Assembly (NCBI GenBank): GCA_035772405.1
Contig: JAYKKM010000209.1
Coordinates: 992,001 to 1,056,000 of the forward strand
Length of the DNA stretch: 64,000 nt
Source: Chrysogorgia sp. JL179-B06
Taxonomy: Eukaryota; Cnidaria; Anthozoa; Scleralcyonacea; Chrysogorgiidae
Direction of reading: 5' to 3'
How positions within the stretch are numbered: the first letter of the stretch is position 1; each line of letters begins with the position of its first letter. The notes under the pieces were generated by a model, which saw only the letters and a list, made by a program, of their open reading frames with translations, was not told where the DNA came from and did no database searches. Shown here piece by piece: positions 10,860 through 19,894 of the stretch. Position numbers and translations under genes: made by a program.

Positions 10860-12330
10860 TAATAATAATATTATAATGATTTATTACGGCATTCGAACTA
10901 GTGGCTCTTCATCCGCAAAAATTACATATGTTAACAATTAAGTATAAGTAATACAAATTAACTATAGTTTAAATATATACGATTTGTTTACAGATAAAAG
11001 ATAAATGAGATTATATACTATTAAAATTACAGAGAAGAATAAAATATATATATAAATATGTATTATGTTGGATTATGTCTTTCTTTCGCTGAACTAATTA
11101 AATGAGTTTTTAAAAGTCTGGAAAACTGTGCATGATTTATACAGTTCCTAATGTCTTTTGAAAGACGATTAAAAGTTTTGGCACAAGCATATTGAAAAGA
11201 GCCATCTATTTTTGGTACTACCAGTTGAATTCCATCAGATGATGATCTAAGTGTTCTTGATGGAATATAACGTTCCAATGGAAGATAAGATGGCCATTTC
11301 GAGCTATGCAGGGCTTTGTGGGCTAATTCAGCAAATGGTATTCACGACGTTCTGTTAAGGGTAGCAGCCAGCCAAGTTTTAGTAAATCAATCTCTTTGGC
11401 ATAGTGATTAGTCACAAAAGCTGCGGCAGATAATTGCACCCGGGATAAACGTTTAATTAAATATGCTGGAATAGACTCCACAACACAGCTATTGTAGTCC
11501 AGTCTCGAAAGAACGAGGCATTCAGCAAGTTGCTTTTTCACATGAAACGGCACAAGGTATTTTAGTTTTCGTAATATTACAATCTTATTTACCACGGTCG
11601 TGGCACTGAGCTTGACTGTTTGTGTTAATGTTACCTCGGGCGTAAATTTTTCTTTATTAGTGAACATATTTTCCATGGGCATTGAACTTGGCTGTTTATG
11701 CTCTAAGTCGAAGATCTTTTTCTTAAGAGAGGCGAGATCTAATTCAAGTTGTTTTGTTTTATTCCTTTCATCACAAAGCTCTTGATTTAGACGACTTATT
11801 TCATTAGAATAATCATTTTCAGAAAAACATATTTTGTGCATTAGCCAAACTCTGCAATGCATCTGTCCTCGACTGTAAGATTTCAATGTTAAGTTTCATG
11901 TTTTCAAGCTCGATTAAGACATGACCACCACAAGGACAACTGCACTGTACCCCGCCAATTAAAGGTTCTGTATCGCCGGCCTCTAAACCAGATGTAAGAT
12001 TTTTTTTTCAGAAGCAGCTCCTTGAGATTGATAAGACATCGTATCCTGTTCAGGATACTCAGATGAAATGCTTAACATATCACTGGGACTATCAATAACA
12101 GAGACAATCTCAAATTCACTGTCATGTGCAATCTCGGATGGAGAGATATTTGAAGCTATATTTTCACATATTTTAATCAGAAATACCTTTAGATCAGAGC
12201 CAATATTTCCTTGGAAAAGCAGGGTTTTCTGTTTATTGTAATACCACGTTATGCTCAAGTCCGATATGGAGCTTGTGAATCTTCGAGAGCTCAAAACCTT
12301 TGACAACCAATTCCCTTGCTCTTCGATAAC
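10860..12330 (-). pseudogene. Internally deleted LINE: coiled-coil ORF1-like part joined to RT C-terminus
   Basis: Minus-strand frames encode, from right to left, an ORF1-like region (ITWYYNKQKTLLFQG near 12240), CSCPCGG near 11940, and a heptad-rich coiled coil (NEISRLNQELCDERNKTKQL near 11790). The frame then runs straight into LINE C-terminal sequence (LVLSRLDYNSCVVESIP near 11500, ERRE near 11340, then ERYIPSRTLRSSSDGIQL near 11270). Endonuclease and most of RT are absent, so a large internal deletion is inferred. An AATAAT run at about 10858 is the probable 3-prime tail. Confidence 0.6.
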
Positions 12331-13365
12331 TTTATCGACAAGCCTAATGAAATGCGTTGGCAATCTAACACCTTTCGTGAGATCGATCAATCGACGAAGA
12401 AAGGCGCGGCCTGGGATAATTACAGAACAAGTAAAATTCAACAAACCTACAAAGGACTGGATTTCTCTTAAAGTCTACCTTCTTACGATGTAAGAAATCG
12501 GTGATAAATTGGACGCATTTTTTAATTTTGTCCTCCGGCAAACGGGCCTCGAATCTTATCGAGTCCAGTTCAATGCCTGCGAAAGACAAAGTGGTTGCGG
12601 GACCACAAGTTTTTTCTGGCGCAATGGGAACACCGATATCTTCACATAGTGCCAGAAAACGAGCTAACTGATTTTGGCAGCTATCTTTGGAAGAAGAAAT
12701 AAATAAAAAATCATCTAATCAATGTAGCATTTTGTCTATAGATAGTTTGTTGGGCAATCCATTGAATTGCTGCGCTAAATTTTTCAAATGTGCTGCAAGA
12801 ACTTGAGCATCCCATAGGCATGCATCGGTCATAATAATAAAAATCACGCCATTTTAAACCGAGGAGATGATGGTCCTCGGCTCGAATAGGGATGATTCGA
12901 AAAGCATTTTTGATGTCAGTCTTTGCCAAAAAACAACCTGGACCAGCAAGTTTAATCAACCGAATTGCATCAGACACAGTTGAATAATGCAGACTAGAAT
13001 CTTCGTGATTGATACCATCATTAATTGAAAAACCTCGCGGGAACGATAAATGATGAATTAAACGATACTCTCCAGGAGCTTTCTTTGGAACAACTCCAAG
13101 TGGCGAAACTCGAAAAGAAGGAAATGGCGGTGTAATAAACGGACCTGCAAGTTCTTTTGCAATTTTCTGGTCGACGACTTCGGGATTTTCAAAAGCAGAA
13201 CATAAATTCTTACCGTCGAAATTACCAACATCGCCGGAAAAATACAACGGAAAACCATAAGTAAAACCAGATATAAGCACTTGAGACTTGGATGAGGGGT
13301 ATCCATTAGATAATTGATAAATCTATCAACTTTGATAGGTGTCGTGAGGGTGAAATTTATGAGAT
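12330..13365 (-). pseudogene. DIRS-like (tyrosine-recombinase) retrotransposon reverse transcriptase fragment
   Basis: Minus-strand RT motifs appear in order: LISGFTYGFPLYFSGD near 13270, VSPLGVVPKKAPGEYRLIHH near 13090, FLAKTDIKNAFRIIPI near 12930, MPMGCSSSCSTFEKFSAA near 12820, DDFLF near 12710, LSFAGIELDSIRFEARLPED near 12580, and IPGRAFLRRLIDLTKGVRLP near 12400. This order and wording fit DIRS-type elements, where RT and RNase H precede a tyrosine recombinase. No recombinase is present here. At least two frame changes occur (near 12710 and 12430). Confidence 0.75.
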
Positions 13366-13782
13366 CAGGTTTGGCTTAGGAGCCTTTTTTAGTTGGGCCA
13401 AGAAATGTACAAGAATGAGCTAGATGCGGACCTTCGCACTTAAAGTGTTTATGCAACGACATTTTCGACATCGTTTTTTTCGCGAATCTGAAAGCCCAAA
13501 GTGCCGCGAGTACTACGCAAAAATAAAATTAAAATCCGACCTATAGAACTCATTTTATAACATCTCAAACTTAGCGATTTTGGCGAGTTAGGTGCGAATA
13601 TTGATCGCGGCTGCGTGACGTCACAAGTAGGACGGCAATATGTAAATAAACATGGCGAGCGAAGGTGAATCTCGTCATCGCGGTGGAAAATATTGTGTTG
13701 CTGGCGGACCAAATAACGTGAGCTGTACCAACGGCCAACACACAAAAGAAGTGTCAATCCACCATTTCCCAAACGCGACTAA

Positions 13783-13970
13783 GGGGGTGTTTACATGGAG
13801 ACGAGCCAGCCCGGGTACCCGCTTAGCCGAGATCCAACGTCTGCTATTAATTCATACTAATATTCATCTCGCGTTTACATGGAGACCGGGCTAGCCCGAC
13901 TAGCTGAGATCTCGCTTTGCGAAGCCGAGATCTCGGCTACCCGGGCTGGGAATTTTCCCATGTAAACGCA
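13783..13970. repeat. Harbinger left terminus with a second inner palindrome
   Basis: After the terminal repeat (GAGCCAGCCCGGGTACCCGC), a foldback runs at about 13869-13968, beginning GTTTACATGGAGACCGGGCT and ending CCCATGTAAAC. Its core is GCTGAGATCTCG...CGAGATCTCGGC. The terminal motif is thus repeated in inverted form inside the left end. Confidence 0.75.
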
Positions 13971-14010
13971 TAGATTTGCGCATGCTCAGTTCCACGTGTT
14001 TGTTTACAAG

Positions 14011-15111
14011 ATGGCGGAGTTAAACAGTCCTATTAATATACCTGTCGTTTCGGCGAAAAAAACGCAAGAAAAAACGAAACCAAAACAATTTCGTTGGGAC
14101 CCACAGATGGTAGAAAACTTAATTACATGCCTTTCAAATTATAAGAGCGAAATGGAATATGAAAACGTAGATTTTGACGGTGATCGTCCAGCTCAGTATT
14201 CTCGGTTACGAGACGAAATGTGTAAATTATACGAAGAGGATATCTTGTTATTTGGTCCAGTTTTCGTGACCCCAGCAAATACTTCATTGTCCGCCATGGA
14301 TAAGAAAGAAATCAACGCTTATAGAAAGAAAAACAAGGTCGAAAATGATTTGGTGAAGAAGGGTTATGCACGAATAAGAGAAAAAGTAAAAGAGATCAGG
14401 CAATCGTTTTCTCAGGCAGTAATAAATGGGAGAAGAAGTGGCAGCGGCAAAACAGTATATGAATTTTATGACAAATTACTTACAATCTGGGTTGGTGCAG
14501 CTGCTACACAGCCTCTTCCATTTGGTGTAGGAAATGATACTTTCAAGCAACCTGATTCTACCCAGATCCAACATGAAAAATCCGATGAAGACAATGATGA
14601 TGGTTTATCTACACTTGAGGATGAAACTGGACAAGCTGAGGATGAAGAATTATTGGATTATCGCAAGCGAAAACATATTAATCAGGTCTCCAAGTTAATT
14701 GACAATGAACGTAAACATCTAGAAAAAACACTATCTGCTGCCCAGCGTGATACTCTTTTGTTAAACGAAGCAAAAGAAGATTCAAAATTCAGGAAGGATC
14801 TGGCTGATGCCACTCGAGACTCAACCTCATCAATCTCTAGTGCATTGAAAGATGTAAGCAGTTGCATGACACAACTTGGAAATGGACTTTCACGCTCAAT
14901 CGAGCTGATGGCCCAGGCAGTCATGGCTCAGGCAATGCCTAACCCCCAGCCTCAACCAATGCCTCTTAATCAAAATCTATTTTATCAGAATGGTCCAAAT
15001 CCCCTTCAATTCCATGGTATGCAACATGGTACACACTCTGACCAAGTCCAACATAACTTGTCATCCAACGCAGCACGTCGTGATGATGAGAATGTGTATC
15101 ATTCACTTTGA
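14011..15111 (+). CDS. Harbinger Myb/SANT-like DNA-binding protein
   Basis: This is the accessory protein of PIF/Harbinger elements, thought to bind the termini and bring in the transposase. The ATG at 14011 (MAELNSPINIPV) is preferred over the upstream in-frame GTG at 13996. Residues about 27-120 form a Myb/SANT-like domain (FRWDPQMVENLITCLSNYK, YSRLRDEMCKLYEED), followed by a lysine-rich helix. An acidic stretch (about 185-215) and a long predicted helix follow. The C-terminus is Met/Gln/Pro-rich. The 366-codon frame is open throughout with no intron evident, so this gene is intact although its partner transposase is broken. Confidence 0.85.
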   Translation: MAELNSPINIPVVSAKKTQEKTKPKQFRWDPQMVENLITCLSNYKSEMEYENVDFDGDRPAQYSRLRDEMCKLYEEDILLFGPVFVTPANTSLSAMDKKEINAYRKKNKVENDLVKKGYARIREKVKEIRQSFSQAVINGRRSGSGKTVYEFYDKLLTIWVGAAATQPLPFGVGNDTFKQPDSTQIQHEKSDEDNDDGLSTLEDETGQAEDEELLDYRKRKHINQVSKLIDNERKHLEKTLSAAQRDTLLLNEAKEDSKFRKDLADATRDSTSSISSALKDVSSCMTQLGNGLSRSIELMAQAVMAQAMPNPQPQPMPLNQNLFYQNGPNPLQFHGMQHGTHSDQVQHNLSSNAARRDDENVYHSL

Positions 15112-15967
15112 TTTTATATGGGAGAAGAAGCAGAGTACAAAGTTTATGCAACCATTGGTTCATGTGTTGTGGTAATGTATTAACTATTAGTATGGTTTTG
15201 CAATCAATTTGGATAAAAATAATATGCAAGAGTATCAAACTAGCACAAGTCCAAAGGACTAGTAATATTTGAGGTGTTTAATAAAAAACCTACAAATACA
15301 TGTTTTATCCAATTTGTACAAGAAACCATGTTAATACTGATTCACAATACTGAGATAGATATATGGTTTTGAAGTTACAATCTTTGACAAACAGTTCACT
15401 GCTATTATAGATTTCTGCAATGTTGTTTGTGATAAATTGCACTGAAGGCATTTTCTTGTGTATTATAACATGTTGTAAAAAACATCAATTTATATTGTTG
15501 TGTTTACAATTGTTTTGGAATTTTATGCTATTTGAAATTATGTTTTGAAATTGATGATCCTGTTTAAAGAAGTCAATATGTAATGCCAACATTGTTACAA
15601 CGTACTATTTATATTTACATATAGTTGGTATTATGATGTTTTGGTTGTAATATGTTATGGTGGTTCTAGAAAAAATCCATACCTCAATATATCACAGGAA
15701 ATCCTATCTCGGGGGGGGGGGGGCAGGGGGGTGATTTAAGTTGTCCAAAAGGGAAGGCTAAATGTGAAATGATTATTTTCTATTTCCTCGGTGAGAGGGG
15801 TCGCATCTTTTCTGGAATGAACCACTTTTATACTTAATAGTTATTACTAATATTTTTAATATAAAGTCAACTTAAATAAACTATAAAAAAACTGTTACTT
15901 TCTATAATAACTTATAGTAATTGTTTAGTTGTATAATGCTACTTACTGAAAATGTCGAGTATTTATC
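15112..15967. other. Harbinger intergenic stretch
   Basis: AT-rich sequence lies between the convergent Harbinger genes. I see no gene. A G-rich run (13 G, CA, 6 G at 15711-15731) is the only distinct feature. Confidence 0.6.
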
Positions 15968-17248
15968 TCAGGCTACCAGATTGTCAGGCAGGTTATCTCG
16001 AGTATTGCCTGTTATTATTCTTCTAACCACTTCACCCTCACCAGAATTACAGGAGAAAATGGGGTCCAAAATGTTTTGGTTTTGCTCCTCATTTCTTTTG
16101 GATAACTCAATTTGCTTTCTCACAAGATCTTCATCAACATATGATTTGTTTTTCTCGCAGAAGTTATTTAAGACAAAGCATGCATATACAACTACTGGAA
16201 CTGTTTCTAACTTCAGATCCACTTTCTTTGAAAGAAATCCCCATCGTGATTTTAACCTACCAAATGGACACTCAATTGGGTTTCTAGCTGTTCGCAAGAG
16301 ACCATTGAAAACAACTTCCTCATTTGTTGCACAAGTTGCATATTCTTTCATGCAAAATGGGGTCAAGGGATATGCCGGATCACCAATTAAGTAATTTGGT
16401 ATTTTTTCAGTGCCTGGTGTAATTGACTGAAATGTGCCTGGCAGTGTTGCACTTTTCAATTTGTTATTTACTGATGAGTTTGCAAACACTTTTGCATCAT
16501 GGACACTCCCTGGCCACCTGCATTCAACATCCATAAACATACCTACACACACAGCCTGAACACTCAAAGAATAAAACCCTTTGTAACAAAAATAATCTTG
16601 GGGATCTTTTAGTGGACGAAGGATAGGTATATGGGTCCCATCGATACAACCAAATGCTTGTACCATTCCAAATTTGGCTTCAAATTCGGATACTTTCTTC
16701 CTCATTTCATCAATATCCACAGGTAAGTGCAAATATTTTGGTCCAACTACATTCGAAATTATATCAGATACTTCTGTTACAACCCTAGAGACAGTACATA
16801 CAGCAACACCAAATACATTAGCTGTCATGATGAGGGATCCAGTGTCTTTTAAAATAGTATAAAGTTATTGCAAGTTTCTTTGTACAACTGAGTGATCTGA
16901 AATTAGGTGAATTCGGATCAGGTGAGATATAAGGTCGCGGCTCTCTTTCTAGCTCCATTAATGGTCCTGTGACATTCGGAAATTTTTGTGCCAGCATTCC
17001 TTGGGTGCAGTGCCATTAAAGTGCTTATGCAGCCAAATTTTAGGTATTGCTTTTATTCGTTTAATAAATTCGCCAAACTTTTGCGGTTATTTCCCTGTAA
17101 TCAGAACGCAAATTGGTCCAGTAGAACTAATTTTATGACTGTTTGAATTCTCAAAATTTTCGAAATGCGATACGAACTTTGCGCGCATCATTTCTTGTGC
17201 TGTGACATCATAACGAGGACACGCTTATTCGACTTGGCGAGATACAAC

Positions 17249-17623
17249 ATGGCGAGTACATCGAGTGCTTTACATAAAACGCGTAAACACGGAGGTAGAA
17301 CGTGTGTTGCTGGTGGCCCTGGTCGTGTAAGTTGCCAAAATAGTCAACATACATCAGGTATATCTACCCATATATTCCCAAACGAGGAAAAGGACTGTAA
17401 AAGAAGGAAACAGTGGGAGTGCTTTGTTCGAAAACACAGGCCGAATTTTACATCTTCGCGCTCATCTGTTTTGTGTTCCGCGCATTTTGAAGAGAGTTCG
17501 TTCACCACAAATTTGGAAATCGCTACTTCTCTTGGCATGAAGAGGAAATTAAATCATGACGCTGTTCCCACAATCGACGTGGCAGGAGTTGCTGAACTTG
17601 CGACTTCTCCTGGAGTTTCACAG
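17249..17623 (+). pseudogene. THAP-domain first exon of Kolobok B transposase
   Basis: The ATG at 17249 (MASTSSALHK) opens an exon with a THAP zinc finger: CVAGGPGRVSC, HTSGISTHIFP, W.CFVRKHRPNF and LCSAHFEESSF, giving the C2CH metal ligands. It ends at a donor (CAG/GTAAAC at 17623/17624). The sequence is clearly related to the Kolobok A THAP (13652). Downstream catalytic exons are not found before the right end, so this is a remnant, useful only for DNA binding if expressed. Confidence 0.8.
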
Positions 17624-17639
17624 GTAAACTGACACTTCA

Positions 17640-18880
17640 TAATATAAATATTCATAAGGCCATATTATAATACATAAATAATACGTGTTCCCTTGCTTGT
17701 TTGATTCTGTTCTGTTCGAGTAAGTTTTAAAATGCGTTTCAATTGATTCTATAGATCATTCGCCGCAGCAAGAAAGTGTTGCCCAAAAAAATATTGCCGA
17801 GCGAGTCGGATTAAACAGGTTGTTTAGTCATTGTCAGGTATTCCCGAGTCGGATTAAACAGCAGCTGAGTGAAAATTGAATAATTCCACGTTCATTTGAG
17901 ACCAATCACTTCAAACTAAGTCAGTTATAACAAACTAAATGTAAAAATAATTTATGTTCTATTAAGTTTTACATGGTGATATTTATGATACCAATACAAT
18001 ATTTTTTTGGTTTAGCAGAATTTTTGTAAACCAAAGGATACCACTAAAAATTATGCTAACACTGCACAAATATTGTGTTAGTATTATATGTAATATAGGT
18101 TTGTAAATATTTGGGGATAAAAAATTCTTGTTATGATCTTGTTTGTGCTGAAATATAATAATGTTATTCTTGTGTATTGTATATTGTATATAATAGCAGG
18201 TTTGTTAAATAGATATTTGGGGATAAAAAATTCTTGTTTGAGCTGAAATATATCCACATTGTTCTTGTGTATTGTATATAGCAATAACAGGTTTGTAAAT
18301 ATTTTGGGATAAAAATTCTTGCTATGATCTTGCTTTACGCTTAAGAGTGATATTTGAAAATTTTGACAAAATTGCACGACCCGTTGTTAGGCGAGTACAA
18401 TTTGGCACAATTTTCAAATATCACAAGTAGTGTAAAACCTACTTGTACGAGCAATATCACATTATTACTTGTTTACTATAATTATACTAATACATGACAA
18501 AATTTATCGAGCTCTTGCCTATTGTGGGAGATAATTCTCCAGACTCCATGTCCACAATATAATTTTGGTCGACAGCCACTTTCAAGCACATCTTTGTACT
18601 GTTTTGTGTACTTGCATTAACCCTTGTCCAGACTCCAGAGTAAATTCATCTGTGTTTAAAAAACGTTACGCCATTTTGTTATCGCAGTGCCTGGGTACGA
18701 TCAAGGCTGAGTACAATTAATGAAATAATTCACTGCAGTACAAATAATGAAGTAATTGTACTCCTTTCAAGCAATCAGAATGCAGTTATTTTGTCATGCA
18801 TATAACAGCTGAAATATATCCACATTGTTCTTGTATATTGTATATAATAACAGGTTTGTAAATATCTGAGGATAAAAATT
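17640..18880. repeat. Kolobok B interior: ~100-bp tandem repeats and inverted repeat
   Basis: Units beginning GTTTGTAAATATTTGGGGAT and ending in TGTATATAATAGCAG recur near 18100, 18200 and 18290 and again near 18850. An inverted pair, GATATTTGAAAATT and its complement, lies at about 18350 and 18410. No further coding is evident here. Confidence 0.6.
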
Positions 18881-18894
18881 GTTGTTATTGTTTG

Positions 18895-19894
18895 AGCTGG
18901 AATATATCCACGTTGTTCTTGTGTTGGGAACTGTCTTCGAATCTTGTTATAGACACATGCAGGTAAAGGTCTAGAATTATCCCAACCAAGTAGACCACAC
19001 ATCCACCTTATTAGCCACCTGTATGCAACAGCTCTCAAATACCTATTAGAGAATGAAAACAATTATTTTGATCTCCTAGAAGATTTTGACAGCACTATTA
19101 TTATAGCCAGTTGCCCTAAACTCATAACATATAAGTTAATAATAAATAAGTGTATGTGACTAAACGTTTTTATTACTGGTACTACTATAATGCTTACAAT
19201 ATATTAATGAAAACATGAGAATCTTTCAAGATGTTTCGAAGCAATAAAAAGAAATTTGTTTATATTATGATTTATAATTATGTCCTCAAAAACTCCTCAT
19301 GCTTCCCTGGGCTTTGAAGGGATAGTTCTGAAAATATGAATTGAAAACATCAACTTACTCGTTTCTAGTTTGACCTCCATGTTTACGATATGATCGCCCA
19401 TTTCTATCTTTAAATAACGGTCCAACTTGTTCCAAAACGGTGGGATTTATCATAGCACTAAAATCTTCATGCTGCGTTATACATTCATGGAGTAGTTTTT
19501 CGCCACCATCGAGGGTCAAAATTCTCATAGCAGGAATCATTTCTCGACAACATCTACGTTGTCGATATCTACGTTGTCATATCTACGTTGTCATATCTAC
19601 ATCTACGTTGTCATATTCATACGTCATTGACAAAATGACGATTTGACTAAAAGTCTCTACTTACCACTCGTTAATAAGGATCCTTCTATCACTTCTCATT
19701 TCTAGGGTAAGTTGAGAAAGACCATCCTCGTCAGTATCACTAGCTTGAACTGATTGACCGGGTCATGCAAGAGGTTCATCAGCGTACGCGATGGCGTGTG
19801 ATGTTACGACTGCATAGTCACCGTCACTCTCGCTTTCGCTTCGGCTATTCGAAGAGTTGTTCGAACTAACAGACATATTTAAATCTTCTGCCAT
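18895..19894 (-). pseudogene. P2X7 cytoplasmic (ballast)-domain-like gene inside Kolobok B
   Basis: The start is the ATG at 19892-19894 (MAEDLNMSVSSNNSSNSR), an acidic, serine-rich N-terminus. Exon 1 runs to a GTAAGT donor near 19665 and has one in-frame stop after DEPLA. Exon 2 (about 19550-19365) reads CREMIPAMRI, ECITQHEDFSAMINPTVLEQ and GPLFKDRNGR. Exon 3 (about 19045-18900), after a TAG acceptor, reads YLRAVAYRWLIRWMCGLLGW, NSRPLPACVYNKIRRQFPT. The last part matches the signature of the P2RX7_C domain. A GACAACGTAGAT minisatellite (19548-19620) seems to replace the upstream WC-x-C-x2-C part. It is decayed. Family assignment is by eye. Confidence 0.65.

Noticed and set aside
15711..15731. 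G-run as a G-quadruplex regulatory element
   Set aside because: One homopolymer-like run without the four spaced tracts; likely simple repeat.
19548..19620. GACAACGTAGAT tandem units as a coding repeat
   Set aside because: They interrupt the P2X7-like coding at a point where conserved Cys residues are expected; treated as minisatellite expansion.
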